From Streptomyces sp. ISL-10 (GTDB lineage Bacteria; Actinomycetota; Actinomycetes; Streptomycetales; Streptomycetaceae): DNA of 64,000 nt. Below the pieces are notes generated by a model. That model did no database searches, was not told the DNA's origin, and saw only the letters and a list, made by a program, of their open reading frames with translations. Position numbers and translations under genes: made by a program. Where the stretch lies: the NCBI RefSeq assembly GCF_018614575.1, contig NZ_JAGGOJ010000040.1, positions 36,876-100,875 of the forward strand, written 5' to 3'. How positions within the stretch are numbered: position 1 is the first letter of the stretch; each line of letters opens with the position of its first letter. Below, piece by piece: positions 51,245 to 62,276 of the stretch.

Positions 51245-52291
51245 ATGAGCGAACTCATGAACGGCACGGAGGACAGCGGCCGGCGGTCGTTGGTCCGCAG
51301 GACACTGCTGCGCGGCGCCGCACTCGGAGCGGCCGTACCCCTGCTGCCCACGGCTGCGGGAGCGGGGGCGGCGGAACGGAGCAGCGGGGCTGCGGAGGGC
51401 AGCAGTGGGGCTGCGGGCGTACGCGCGGACAGTGCGACGCTGCGGTGGCTCGGCACCTCGGGGTGGCGCGTCGGCATCGGCGGGCGCGGTGTCCTCGTCG
51501 ACCCGTACATCACACGTTTCCCCACGGGGCTGTTCGGCCCGAAGGGCAGCTTCGACCCGGCCACCGAGCTGACCTGCGACCGGGAGCTGGTGGACCGCCA
51601 CGCCGGCAGACCGGAGATCATCCTGGTCAGCCACACCCACTGGGACCACGTCAACGACGTCCCGTACATCGCGCGGTCCACGGGCGCGCGGGTCGTCGGC
51701 ACGGAGACGACGTACCACGTGCTGCGCTCCCTCGGTGTCGACAAGGCGCAGATCAGTGTGGTCAAGGGCGGTGAGGTGCTGGACTTCGGCGGCTGCACGG
51801 TCGAGGTCGTCTCCAGTCGGCACAGCCGCAACGCGAACTGGTCGTATTTCGCGCCGGGCACCCTGAACACCCCGCCGCCGCAAGCCCCACGCACCATCTC
51901 GGACCTGCCGGAGGGCGACACGCTGGCGTTCCAGTTGTCGGTGCCGGACGGCCCTTCGGTGTTCTTCATGGGGGCGAGCGACTTCGACGAGCGCGCGGTG
52001 GCCGGGCTGCGGCCGGACGTCCTGATGGCGGCGGTGCCGGCCGGCCGGGCGACGCATCGCTATGTGCCGCGGCTGCTGGGCGCCCTCGGCGGCCCCGCGA
52101 CCGTCGTCCCGGTGCACTGGGACAACTTCGAGCGACCACTGAGCGGCCCGCCGCAGCGTGATCCGGCAATGGACCTCGACGGTTTCGTGGCCGAGGTCCA
52201 CCGGTGCAGCCCGGCGTCGCGGGTGGTCGTCCCCGACTACGCGACGGTCTTCGGGGCGGACATGCTGCCGAGGACGGCCGCTAACGCCTGA
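51245..52291 (+). CDS. Tat-exported metallo-beta-lactamase-fold hydrolase
   Basis: A 348-residue MBL-fold protein. The twin-arginine signal VRRTLLRGAALGAAVPLLP occurs at about residues 18-36. The zinc motif SHTHWDH is near residue 129 and another metal His lies in SSRHSRNANW near residue 196; a final VVPVHWDNF provides a His. The domain type resembles UlaG-like phosphodiesterases or lactonases more than true beta-lactamases. Product unknown. The last 11 bases overlap, convergently, the 3' end of sdhB. Confidence 0.82.
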   Translation: MSELMNGTEDSGRRSLVRRTLLRGAALGAAVPLLPTAAGAGAAERSSGAAEGSSGAAGVRADSATLRWLGTSGWRVGIGGRGVLVDPYITRFPTGLFGPKGSFDPATELTCDRELVDRHAGRPEIILVSHTHWDHVNDVPYIARSTGARVVGTETTYHVLRSLGVDKAQISVVKGGEVLDFGGCTVEVVSSRHSRNANWSYFAPGTLNTPPPQAPRTISDLPEGDTLAFQLSVPDGPSVFFMGASDFDERAVAGLRPDVLMAAVPAGRATHRYVPRLLGALGGPATVVPVHWDNFERPLSGPPQRDPAMDLDGFVAEVHRCSPASRVVVPDYATVFGADMLPRTAANA

Positions 52292-53023
52292 CCTTGCGGG
52301 TCGCCCGCAGCCACTCCCTGTTCATCGCCGCGATCGAGGGCAGCGGGATGCCCTTGGGGCAGGCGGTCGCGCACTCGCCGGTCAGGGTGCAGCCGCCGAA
52401 GCCCTCCGCGTCCATGGCGGCGACCATGTCGAGCACCCGGGTCTCGCGCTCCGGGGCGCCCTGCGGCAGCACATTGAGGTGGTTGACCTTCGCCGAGGTG
52501 AAGAGCATCGCCGAGCCGTTGGGGCAGGCCGCCACACAGGCGCCGCAGCCGATGCACTCCGCGTGCTCGAAGGCCGATTCGGCGTCCGGCTTGGGCACCG
52601 GCGTCGCATGGGCCTCGGGGGCGGACCCGGTGGGGGCGCTGATGTAGCCGCCGGCCTGGATGATCCGGTCGAAGGCGGAGCGGTCGACGACCAGGTCCCT
52701 GACGACCGGGAAGGCGGCCGCCCGCCACGGCTCGACGTCGATCGTGTCGCCGTCCTGGAAGGACCTCATGTGGAGCTGGCAGGCGGTGGTGCGCTCGGGG
52801 CCGTGCGCGTCGCCGTTGATGACGAGCGAGCAGGCGCCGCAGATGCCCTCGCGGCAGTCGTGGTCGAAGGCGACCGGTTCCTCGCCGCGCAGGATGAGGT
52901 GCTCGTTGAGGGTGTCGAGCATCTCCAGGAACGACATGTCCGGGGAGATCCCGTCCACTTCGTAGGTGGCCATGGCACCCGGGACGTCGGCGTTCTTCTG
53001 GCGCCAGACGCGCAGGTTGAGCT

Positions 53024-53027
<4 letters not shown>
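52281..53027 (-). CDS. sdhB: Succinate dehydrogenase/fumarate reductase iron-sulfur subunit
   Basis: A 248-residue iron-sulfur subunit. N-terminal 2Fe-2S cysteines (DHDCREGICGACSLVINGDAHG...TACQLH) and two C-terminal 4Fe-4S/3Fe-4S sets (CIGCGACVAACPNGSAMLF; GECATACPKGI) are complete. It passes electrons from SdhA to the cytochrome subunit in the membrane. It begins inside sdhA's stop region (overlap of four bases). Confidence 0.92.
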
Positions 53028-55027
<2,000 letters not shown>

Positions 55028-55028
55028 C

Positions 55029-55736
55029 TCAGCTCACCACTTCGGTCATGACGGCGACGGGTACGGAGAGGAATCCGGCGGTCAGCGCGAGCGCCAGCAC
55101 GTTGGCGGCGGTCTTGAGGACGCGGTCGCGGGCGGCGCTGCCGACGCCGAGCGTCTGGGCGGCGCTCCAGAAGCCGTGGCGGATGTGGAGTCCGACGGCG
55201 AGCATGGCGACGATGTAGACGGCGTTGCCGTACCAGGTGGAGAAGGTGTCCACGACGTTCTGGTACGGGTGCCCCTCCTGGAAGCCGCCCGTGTGCACGG
55301 TGCCGGTCGTCAGGTCCAGGATGTGCCAGACGATGAACAGGGCGAGGATGACGCCGCCCCAGCGCATGGTGCGGGTGGCGTAGCTCGCGCGGGGCCGCTT
55401 GTGGACATAGCGGCTGGGGCGCGCCTTGATGTCGCGCCTGCTGAGCTGGTACGCCGATACGGCATGCGCGGCCACCGCGGCGAGGAGCACGACGCGGACG
55501 AGCCACAGGGCCCACGACTCGTGCAGGACGGGGGCGCCCATGGTGCGCAGCCAGTGGCCGTACTCGTTGAACTCCCCCGGTCCGAAGAAGATCTTCAGGT
55601 TGCCGAACATATGGGCGACGAGATAGCCGAGCATGATCAGACCGCTGACGGCCATGACGGTCTTCTTGCCGATGGTGGATGCCCAGAAGGTGCGCGTCCT
55701 GGACGGTTGCCGTTCCGTCCGCGTTGCCAGAGCCAT
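55029..55736 (-). CDS. sdhC: Succinate dehydrogenase cytochrome b subunit (b558 type)
   Basis: A 235-residue membrane subunit with five hydrophobic helices and the haem-type histidines in YLVAHMFGNLKIFFG, VLLAAVAAHAVSAYQL and FIVWHILDLT, of the B. subtilis SdhC/b558 class. It anchors SdhA/B and exchanges electrons with menaquinone. ATG at 55736 probably begins a leaderless message: the -10-like TAGCGT lies nine bases upstream. It is divergent from a LysR gene with a 21-base inverted repeat between them. Confidence 0.9.
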   Translation of the reverse strand: MALATRTERQPSRTRTFWASTIGKKTVMAVSGLIMLGYLVAHMFGNLKIFFGPGEFNEYGHWLRTMGAPVLHESWALWLVRVVLLAAVAAHAVSAYQLSRRDIKARPSRYVHKRPRASYATRTMRWGGVILALFIVWHILDLTTGTVHTGGFQEGHPYQNVVDTFSTWYGNAVYIVAMLAVGLHIRHGFWSAAQTLGVGSAARDRVLKTAANVLALALTAGFLSVPVAVMTEVVS

Positions 55737-55743
55737 GCCGTCG

Positions 55744-55774
55744 ACGCTAGGGCCGGACACCACGAGAGGTCCAA
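55744..55774 (-). promoter_or_regulatory. Putative sdhCAB promoter
   Basis: On the minus strand TTGGAC (55774-55769) and TAGCGT (55749-55744) are separated by 19 bases. Transcription would begin near 55737, at the ATG itself. Confidence 0.45.
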
Positions 55775-55792
55775 GACATGATACGGCTCATG

Positions 55793-55813
55793 TCGATAGG
55801 TTGCCCCTATCGA
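55793..55813. promoter_or_regulatory. LysR-type operator between sdhC and lysR
   Basis: Eight-base perfect arms TCGATAGG and CCTATCGA around five bases, and a T-N11-A motif inside. Its centre is about 66 bases upstream of the predicted sdh start, the usual recognition-site position of LysR activators, and it also covers the LysR gene's own promoter region. Confidence 0.7.
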
Positions 55814-55830
55814 CCCTTTACAGTGGTGGC

Positions 55831-56712
55831 ATGCAGCTCCAGCAACTCCGCTACTTCGTCGCAGTCGCGGAAGCCCGCCACTTCACCCGCGCCGCCGAGC
55901 GCGTCCATGTCTCCCAGCCGTCCCTGTCCCAGCAGATCCGGGCGCTTGAACAGGAGCTCGGCGCCGATCTCTTCGGCCGGGCCCGGGGCAACATCGCCCT
56001 CACCGACGCCGGTGAGGCGCTGCTCCCGCTGGCCCGCCGCATCCTCGCCGACACCGAGACGGCCCGCCGCGAGGTGCAGGAGCTGGCCCAGCTGCGCCGG
56101 GGGCGGGTCCGCCTCGGCGCCACCCCGAGCCTGTGCACCGGACTGCTGCCCCAGGTGCTGCGCACCTTCCACGATCTGCACCCGGGGATCGAGATCCTGA
56201 TCGAGGAGTCCGGCTCGCACGATCTCGTACGGGACCTGGCCCGCGGCTCCCTCGATCTGGCGCTCGTCGTGCTGCCCCTCCCCTCTCCCTCGCCGGCGCT
56301 CACCACCGTGGAACTGCTGCGGGAGGACCTCGTGGTGATCTCCGCGCCCGCGGCCGCTGCCCCGTCGGCGCCGGTGCGGATCGCGGACCTCGCGGGCGAA
56401 CCGCTGGTGATGTTCCGGCACGGCTACGACCTGCGGGAGCTGACCGTCGCCGCGTGCCGGACAGAGGGTTTCGAGCCGACGTTCACGGTGGAGGGCGGCG
56501 AGATGGACGCCGTGCTGGGATTCGTACGGGCCGGCCTCGGCGTCGCCGTCGTGCCGAGCATGGTCGCCGAAGGAGCCGGAGGCGGTCTGCGGGTGACCCC
56601 GCTCGCCCCTCCCGGCCTGCGGCGCACGATCGCGCTCGCCCACCGCAGCGACGTGGCGCCGCCGCGGGCGGCCCGCGAGCTGCAGCGCGTGCTGCTGGAC
56701 TCGCGGGCCTGA
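55831..56712 (+). CDS. LysR-family regulator divergent from sdhCAB
   Basis: A 293-residue LysR protein of the CynR/GltC-like branch: HTH QLQQLRYFVAVAEARHFTRAAERVHVSQPSLSQQIRALEQELGADLFGR, then an effector domain (IEILIEESGSHDLVRDLARGSLDLALVVLP). It probably regulates sdhCAB and itself via the inverted repeat at 55793. A TACAGT -10-like element ends seven bases before the ATG, so its message may be leaderless. From memory, an equivalent LysR gene sits next to sdh in S. coelicolor. Confidence 0.88.
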   Translation: MQLQQLRYFVAVAEARHFTRAAERVHVSQPSLSQQIRALEQELGADLFGRARGNIALTDAGEALLPLARRILADTETARREVQELAQLRRGRVRLGATPSLCTGLLPQVLRTFHDLHPGIEILIEESGSHDLVRDLARGSLDLALVVLPLPSPSPALTTVELLREDLVVISAPAAAAPSAPVRIADLAGEPLVMFRHGYDLRELTVAACRTEGFEPTFTVEGGEMDAVLGFVRAGLGVAVVPSMVAEGAGGGLRVTPLAPPGLRRTIALAHRSDVAPPRAARELQRVLLDSRA

Positions 56713-56724
56713 GCCCTGCGACGC

Positions 56725-56752
56725 GGCCGCCGGGGCCCGTGCCCCGGCGGCC
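56725..56752. terminator. Hairpin between lysR and rmdA
   Basis: A perfect 12-bp stem (GGCCGCCGGGGC) with a CCGT loop, 12 bases after the LysR stop and 39 before the rmdA stop. It can serve both convergent genes. Confidence 0.75.
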
Positions 56753-56791
56753 CCGAGCCTGCGCGGCCCCGCGATCCCCTGGCCGCGCCGG

Positions 56792-58954
56792 TCAGACCGC
56801 GTCGACGAGGACCAGGGAGTGGATGCGGTCCGGCGCGCCGGGCCGCGCGTAGTACCAGCCCTGAGCCGTGTCGCAGCCGATCTCGCGCAGTTGCTCGGCC
56901 TGGGCGCCGGTCTCCACGCCCTCCACGGTCACGGCGAGTTCGAGACTGTGCGCCAGCGACACGATGCCCTCGACGATCTTCAGATCGACGGGGTCGGCGG
57001 GGTGCTGCTGCATGCCCTGTGTGAAGGAACGATCCAGCTTGAGCACGCTCACCGGCAGCCGGCGCAGATTGGCCAGGTTCGAGTAGCCGGTGCCGAAGTC
57101 GTCGAGCGCGATGTCCACGCCCATCTCGGCCAGTTGCCGCAGCGGCTTGAGCAGGTCCTCGTCGGCTCCGATGAGCGCGGACTCGGTGACCTCCAGGCAC
57201 AGGGCGCCGGGCTCCAGGCCGGAGCGCTCCAGCACGTCGACCGTGTCCGCGACGAGCCCCGGGTGCTGGAGCTGGGCGGGCGAGAGGTTGACGTTGATGC
57301 GCAGCGGACCGCCGTCGGTGTGCCGTCTGCTCCAGTACCGGGCCTGGCGTACCGCCTCCTGGAGCACCCAGCGGCCGAGCGGCACGATCAGCCCGGTCCG
57401 TTCGGCGAGCGGGATGAACCGGTCCGGGCCGAGCACCCCGTGCTGCGGGTGGCACCAGCGCACGAGTGCCTCGGCGCCGTGCACGCTGCCGTCGCCGAGA
57501 TGCACGAGCGGCTGGTACTCGATGAAGAACTCGCCGCGCTCCAGCGCGGCGGGCAGCGCGTTGGTCAGCCCGTGCCGGGTGATGGCGCGGGCGTCGGCCT
57601 CCGGGTCGGCCAGCTCGGAACGGTTGCCCCCCGCCGACTTGGCCCGGTACATGGTGATGTCGGCGCTGCGCAGCACCTCCGCGCTCGTCCGCTCGCCCGC
57701 CGGTCCCTCGACGATGCCGATGCTGCCGCGCACGGTGAACTCACGGCCGTCGATGGCGACCGGGGTGGCGAGGGCGCCGAGGATACGGGAGGCCAGCTCG
57801 TCCACCTCGCGCTCGGTGTCGGGGCCGGTGGTCAGCGCCACGAACTCGTCCCCGCCGAGCCGCGCGACCATCTCACCCGGCGCGGTGGCACAGCTCTGCA
57901 ACCGGTCCGCCACCTCCACGAGCAGCCGGTCGCCGGTGGCGTGCCCGAGGCTGTCGTTGATGGCCTTGAAGCCGTCGAGGTCGAGGTAACACAGCCCGAA
58001 GCGGGCGCCGTTGCCCGCCGACACGGCCTTGTCCAGCCGCTCGAAGAACAGGCTGCGGTTGGGCAGCCCGGTCAGCGCGTCGTGTGTGGCCTCGTAGCGC
58101 AGCCGCAGGTTGAGCAGCCGGCGTTCCGTGGTGTCCTCCAGCAGGACCAGCTGGTACTGCGGGGCTCCTTCGGCGTCGCGCAGCAGTGAGACGGTGAGGT
58201 TGGTCCACAGAACGGTTCCGTCGTTGCGGTAGAACGGCTTCTCCGTCCGGTAGTGCTCGCGCTCGCCCCGCACCAGTTCCCCGTACAGCTCCCACACCTG
58301 GGGCCGGTCCTCGGGGTGCACCCACTCGGTGACCTTCCGGCCGCGCACATGGTGTTCCAGGCCGCCGAACATCTGCATGAGGGTGTCGTTGACCTCCAGC
58401 AGATTGCCGTCGAGGTCGGCGATCCCGATACCGATCGCGGCCCCGTCGAACACCGCACGGAAACGGACCTCGGTGGCGTGCATCGCCTCCAGGGCGTCGT
58501 TGCGCGCCAGCAGCGAGGAACGGGCGATGGCCTCCTGCTCGGCGAGGGTGCGTTCGCGCAGGGCATGGGCGAATCCGGCGGCGACCGCGTGCTGGAGCCG
58601 GGCGCAGCGCGCCCTGTTCTCCTCGGCGGTCTGCTCCGGGTCGCCGCAGTACAGGACCAGGTAGGAGTCGACGACGCCGAGCGTGCGGCTGAGTGCGTCG
58701 GGGTTTGTGCAGTGCGCGTCGACGAGCGCCCTGCCGATCAGCTGGGCCGCCTGCGCGGCGAACGGGCGCTCGCGCAGCGCGCGGCACAGATCCCGCGCGA
58801 CGGGCAACAGATGCTGTTCGAACTCGGGTCGTGTCATCGACGTGGCCGTCACCGGGAAGATGGCCCGGCTCCAGATCGTCGCGAACCGCCTGAGTCTGTC
58901 CTCAAGAGCGTCCGGCTCCACCTCGGCACCGGTCGCCTGCGACGACGGCTTCAC
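56792..58954 (-). CDS. rmdA: PAS-GGDEF-EAL c-di-GMP phosphodiesterase RmdA
   Basis: A 720-residue cytosolic protein: an N-terminal helical region (about 1-160), PAS (165-285), GGDEF (290-450; RLGGDEFVAL near 367) and EAL (460-715; EALVRW near 495, DDFGTGYSNL, VEGVETG). In S. coelicolor the protein of this architecture at the equivalent locus is RmdA (SCO0928, my recollection), which breaks down c-di-GMP and affects aerial hyphae. All EAL metal and catalytic motifs look intact. Start GTG 58954 overlaps the methyltransferase stop (GTGA), so both belong to one transcript. Confidence 0.87.
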   Translation of the reverse strand: MKPSSQATGAEVEPDALEDRLRRFATIWSRAIFPVTATSMTRPEFEQHLLPVARDLCRALRERPFAAQAAQLIGRALVDAHCTNPDALSRTLGVVDSYLVLYCGDPEQTAEENRARCARLQHAVAAGFAHALRERTLAEQEAIARSSLLARNDALEAMHATEVRFRAVFDGAAIGIGIADLDGNLLEVNDTLMQMFGGLEHHVRGRKVTEWVHPEDRPQVWELYGELVRGEREHYRTEKPFYRNDGTVLWTNLTVSLLRDAEGAPQYQLVLLEDTTERRLLNLRLRYEATHDALTGLPNRSLFFERLDKAVSAGNGARFGLCYLDLDGFKAINDSLGHATGDRLLVEVADRLQSCATAPGEMVARLGGDEFVALTTGPDTEREVDELASRILGALATPVAIDGREFTVRGSIGIVEGPAGERTSAEVLRSADITMYRAKSAGGNRSELADPEADARAITRHGLTNALPAALERGEFFIEYQPLVHLGDGSVHGAEALVRWCHPQHGVLGPDRFIPLAERTGLIVPLGRWVLQEAVRQARYWSRRHTDGGPLRINVNLSPAQLQHPGLVADTVDVLERSGLEPGALCLEVTESALIGADEDLLKPLRQLAEMGVDIALDDFGTGYSNLANLRRLPVSVLKLDRSFTQGMQQHPADPVDLKIVEGIVSLAHSLELAVTVEGVETGAQAEQLREIGCDTAQGWYYARPGAPDRIHSLVLVDAV

Positions 58955-59763
58955 GCCTTGCGCCCCACCCCGGAGAAGCCCGAGAAGGCGTACGGGTCCT
59001 CCTGGTCGACGGGTGCGTCGGGCCGCCAGTGCGGCATCGCGACCAGGCCGGGCTCGACCATCTCGAATCCTTCGAAGAAGGCCGCGATCTGATCGCGGGT
59101 GCGCATGATCAGGGGGTTGCGGATGTCCTCGTAGACACCGACGGCACCGCCTGCCACATCCTCGGGGACCGGTATCCCCTCGTACGAGGCGTGGGTGAGG
59201 ACCAGCAGGCTGCCGGGGGCGAGCGCGTCCCGCAGCTCGGCCACCGCCGCGTACGGGTCGTCCTCGTCCGGGAGAAAGTGCAGGACGGCCACGAGCAGCA
59301 GGGCCACCGGCTGCTCCAGATCGAGCAGGTCCGTGACCTCGTGGCTGTCGAGGATCTGCCGCGGCTTGCGCAGGTCGGCGCAGACCACGGCCGACCGCTC
59401 GTCACCGTCGAGGAGGTTGCGGCTGTGGGCGACGGCCACGGCGTCGTGGTCGACGTAGACGACGCGGGCCCCGGGGTTCGCCGCGCGGGCCACTTCGTGC
59501 ACATTGCCGAAGGTGGGAATGCCGGAGCCGATGTCGAGGAACTGGGTGACGCCCTGGCCCGCCGCGTAATTCACCGCCCTGCGCATGAACGCCCGGTTCG
59601 CCTGCATGATCTTGGGGAGACCCGGCAGGAACTGCATCGCCTTGCGCGCCGCTTCCCGGTCGGCCTCGAAATTGTGCGAGCCGCCCAGGTAGAAGTCGTA
59701 AATGCGGGACACGCTCGGCACCGATATGTCGATGCTCTGCGGGGCCCAGGCGGGACGCTCCAT
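58951..59763 (-). CDS. SAM-dependent methyltransferase (DUF574/PF04672 family)
   Basis: A 270-residue protein with the family start MERPAWAPQSIDISVPSVSRIYDFYLGGSHNFEADREAA and the SAM motif QFLDIGSGIPTFGNVHEVARAANPGARVVYVDHDAVAVAHS. This family is abundant in Streptomyces; substrate unknown. I choose ATG 59763, where GGAG lies eight bases upstream, over ATGs at 59805 and 59886. It overlaps rmdA by four bases and may therefore affect or respond to c-di-GMP signalling. Confidence 0.86.
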   Translation of the reverse strand: MERPAWAPQSIDISVPSVSRIYDFYLGGSHNFEADREAARKAMQFLPGLPKIMQANRAFMRRAVNYAAGQGVTQFLDIGSGIPTFGNVHEVARAANPGARVVYVDHDAVAVAHSRNLLDGDERSAVVCADLRKPRQILDSHEVTDLLDLEQPVALLLVAVLHFLPDEDDPYAAVAELRDALAPGSLLVLTHASYEGIPVPEDVAGGAVGVYEDIRNPLIMRTRDQIAAFFEGFEMVEPGLVAMPHWRPDAPVDQEDPYAFSGFSGVGRKA

Positions 59764-59958
59764 CGATGTCTCCAACAAGTCGCCACGGCGGTCGGCCATG
59801 TCCATGGCCAGCGTTCGAGCCGAGGCTACTGATCGCCCGCCAAGAGGGCGACCCCAAACGGAAATTAGCGGTCCGTTCTTGGTCACACGTATGGGTCATG
59901 TACACGGGTCATGACCGATCGTCACGGGCCCCCGGTACGGGCCCCCAGCACATGCAGC

Positions 59959-59996
59959 CGGCCCGCCGTCACACCCGGGAGGTGTGCGGCGGGCCG
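59959..59996 (-). terminator. Hairpin downstream of the lipoprotein gene
   Basis: Arms 59959-59975 and 59981-59996 pair over 16 bases with one bulged T; the loop is CGGGA. It sits 27 bases after the lipoprotein stop on that strand. Confidence 0.7.
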
Positions 59997-60022
59997 ACGG
60001 GGTCGGAGGCGCGATGTGGGGA

Positions 60023-61012
60023 CTACTTGGGCGCTCCGACCGGCTTGCCCTCCGGCGACACGGCGTACCATGTGCCACCGACGCCCTGGCCGTTGGTGTC
60101 GCCGGGCTTGGCGTCGCCGGAGAAGGTGTAGATGGGCCAGCAGTCGATGGTCTGCTGCTCGATTCCGTCAGGCCGGTCGAAGGTGACGAAGCCCTTCTTG
60201 AGGATGCCCACGGTGTCGTTCTTGTCGACGGGCTCTACCACGGGCCACTTCTCGAGGCAGTCGCCGGTGCACGCCGTCTTCATGGGCCAGGCGGAGTCCT
60301 TCATGAAGCGGTAGACGGTCATGCCGTTCTTGTCGACCACGACCTCGCCGAGCTTGGGGTCCTTGCGCACGGAGAGGCCCGCGAGATCCGCGGCCTCGCC
60401 GCCTTCCTCCGCGCCGCCTTCCTCCGCGCCGCCTTCCTCCGCGCCACCGCCGGGCGCCGCCTTCTTGCCGTCCGGGGCGGACGCGTACCAGGTGCCACCG
60501 ACGCCCTGGCCGTTGACGTCACCGGCCTTGGTGTCCTTGGCGTAGCGGTACATGGGCCAGCCGCCGATGGTGAGCTGCTTGGAGCCGTCCGCCCGGGTCA
60601 CCTCGCCGATCAGGGACGGGTCGACACCGGGGGCTGCCGTCGCACCGCCGGCGGCCACGACGGGCCATGCCTTCGCGCAGTCGCCCTCGCAGTTGGACTT
60701 CGGCGGCTTGGCGGTGTCCTTGTCGAACCGGTAGAGGGTGAAGCCCTCGCTGTCCGTGACGACCTTGCCGAGGTCCTTGCTCTCCCAGACGGCGAGCTGG
60801 CCCGCGGGCTTCGCAGCGGCGGCCTCGCCTCCGGCGTCGGAGCCGTACCCGGCGTCCGAGTCGTACCCTCCGCCTCCGGGGGCCGCGGGGTTCGCGGCGC
60901 CGACCGCCTGGCCGTTGGGGGTCTGGGTGCCCTGGTCCTGACCGCACGCCGTCGTCAGCGCGAGTACGGCCGCCGCGGTCACCGCGAGCGAGGCGTTCCG
61001 CCAGGTGTTCAT
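60023..61012 (-). CDS. Lipoprotein with two COG4315-type domains (SCO0930-like)
   Basis: A 329-residue lipoprotein (lipobox TTAC, Cys23). Two copies of the LGKVVTDSEGFTLYRF-KDT...C-GDC-KAWPVV domain (about 70-170 and 210-320) share the W-PVV and G-WPIY signatures of the Lipoprotein_15/COG4315 family. The linker holds three exact copies of a 15-base unit coding EEGGA. It is anchored outside the membrane; family members have no known activity. GGGAG is six bases before ATG 61012. The neighbour of rmdA in S. coelicolor is, as I recall, a similar lipoprotein (SCO0930). Confidence 0.85.
   Translation of the reverse strand: MNTWRNASLAVTAAAVLALTTACGQDQGTQTPNGQAVGAANPAAPGGGGYDSDAGYGSDAGGEAAAAKPAGQLAVWESKDLGKVVTDSEGFTLYRFDKDTAKPPKSNCEGDCAKAWPVVAAGGATAAPGVDPSLIGEVTRADGSKQLTIGGWPMYRYAKDTKAGDVNGQGVGGTWYASAPDGKKAAPGGGAEEGGAEEGGAEEGGEAADLAGLSVRKDPKLGEVVVDKNGMTVYRFMKDSAWPMKTACTGDCLEKWPVVEPVDKNDTVGILKKGFVTFDRPDGIEQQTIDCWPIYTFSGDAKPGDTNGQGVGGTWYAVSPEGKPVGAPK
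60401..60445. repeat. Three tandem copies of a 15-bp unit in the lipoprotein linker
   Basis: Unit GCCTTCCTCCGCGCC repeated exactly three times, coding EEGGA units in frame. Copy number may vary without a frameshift. Confidence 0.9.
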
Positions 61013-61248
61013 GTCCACTCCCGTAGTTCTTCCATCCGGTGCGGCACCCGGAGGCGCCGTTCATGGTCCTAGGTACGGACGGAAGGCGGACCCTTGTTCA
61101 ATGCGCGGGAGAAAAACTTCGAAGCCGTGGCCACGAATGGTAAAAATCCCGTTGTCACCAGGCGAATTCGCCCCCTGAGTCACCGCACGGGAAATGGCTT
61201 GAACTCAACTCAACCATGCGGCGCTCGTGTCGCTCCCGCGCCGCCGCG

Positions 61249-62202
61249 TCAACGGAAGCGGTCGAGTGCGGCCCGCACACGCGAGCGCAGTTCGTCACTG
61301 CCCTTGTGCCCCGAGTCCTCCATGACGACCAGCTCGCAGGCGTTCCACTGCCGCGCCAGCTCCCAGGCGGTGTCCAGCGGTGAACTCAGGTCCAGACGGC
61401 CGTGGAAGAGCACGCCCTCGATTCCGTCCAGCCGATGGGCGTCCCGCAGCAACGCGCCTTCCTCGAGCCATGCGCCGTGCGCGAAGTAATGGGAGGCGAT
61501 CCGCACCATTGCCAGCCGCGCCTTCGTGGGCCGTCCGCTGTACGGGTCCGGTCCACCGTGGGGTTCCAGCGACAGTACGGCGTCCTCCCACCGGCACCAG
61601 TCGGCGGCCGCCTTCTCCCGTACGGCGGGATCCGGGTCGTCCATCCGGCGCGCATACGCGGCCACGACGTCCTCGGGCCGCGCGGCTTCGGGCACTCCCG
61701 CGCGGAACCGGTCCCACTGCTCGGGGAAGAAGCGCCCGACTCCCCGGTAGAGCCAGTCGATCTCGCAACGCCGCGTCGTGGTGACGGAGCTGATGACGAT
61801 GCCGGCGACCCGCTCCGGATGCCGCTCGGCGTAGGCGAGCAGCAGCGTCGAACCCCACGACCCGCCGTGCAGCACCCAGCGATCGACCCCGAGGTGGACC
61901 CGCAGCAGTTCCATGTCGGCCAGCAGGTGTGCGGTGGTGTTGTGCCGCATGCCGGCGCCGGTCTCCGCCGCATGGGGAGTGCTGCGCCCGCAGCCGCGCT
62001 GGTCGAACAGGACGACCCGGTAGGCATCGGGGTCGAAGTACCGCCGCATGCCCGGCGTGCAGCCCGACCCCGGCCCGCCGTGCACGACGAGCGCGGGCGT
62101 GCCGTGGGGGTTGCCGCACACCTCCCAGTGCACAAGGTTGCCGTCGCCGACGTCCAGCATGCCCTCGTCGTGGGGCTCGACAAGCGGATACAGCTCAGCC
62201 AT
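61249..62202 (-). CDS. pip: Proline iminopeptidase
   Basis: A 317-residue alpha/beta-hydrolase of peptidase family S33. The oxyanion motif HGGPGSG, the nucleophile in GGSWGS, the acid in HGRLDLSSP and the His in EDSGHKGSDE are all in place, with the cap domain between. It removes N-terminal proline from peptides in the cytosol. The start is ATG 62202. It is divergent from the MarR gene 74 bases away. Confidence 0.9.
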   Translation of the reverse strand: MAELYPLVEPHDEGMLDVGDGNLVHWEVCGNPHGTPALVVHGGPGSGCTPGMRRYFDPDAYRVVLFDQRGCGRSTPHAAETGAGMRHNTTAHLLADMELLRVHLGVDRWVLHGGSWGSTLLLAYAERHPERVAGIVISSVTTTRRCEIDWLYRGVGRFFPEQWDRFRAGVPEAARPEDVVAAYARRMDDPDPAVREKAAADWCRWEDAVLSLEPHGGPDPYSGRPTKARLAMVRIASHYFAHGAWLEEGALLRDAHRLDGIEGVLFHGRLDLSSPLDTAWELARQWNACELVVMEDSGHKGSDELRSRVRAALDRFR

Positions 62203-62258
62203 GACCAGGCGTCCTCTCCCCTGATGCGGTCCGCCTCGGCGGCCGGCCCGAAGAAATA

Positions 62259-62272
62259 CAACAGTGCTGTTG
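62259..62272. promoter_or_regulatory. Inverted repeat CAACAG-TG-CTGTTG before the MarR gene
   Basis: Six-base arms around TG, ending four bases before the MarR ATG. Location and size suit a MarR autoregulatory operator that could also reach the divergent pip promoter. Confidence 0.55.
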
Positions 62273-62276
62273 GATT

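Noticed and set aside
49274..52201. 975-residue frame running from the LysR gene through the beta-lactamase and metallo-hydrolase region
   Set aside because: Only the last 317 residues match a protein (LysR). The rest is antisense to two real genes.
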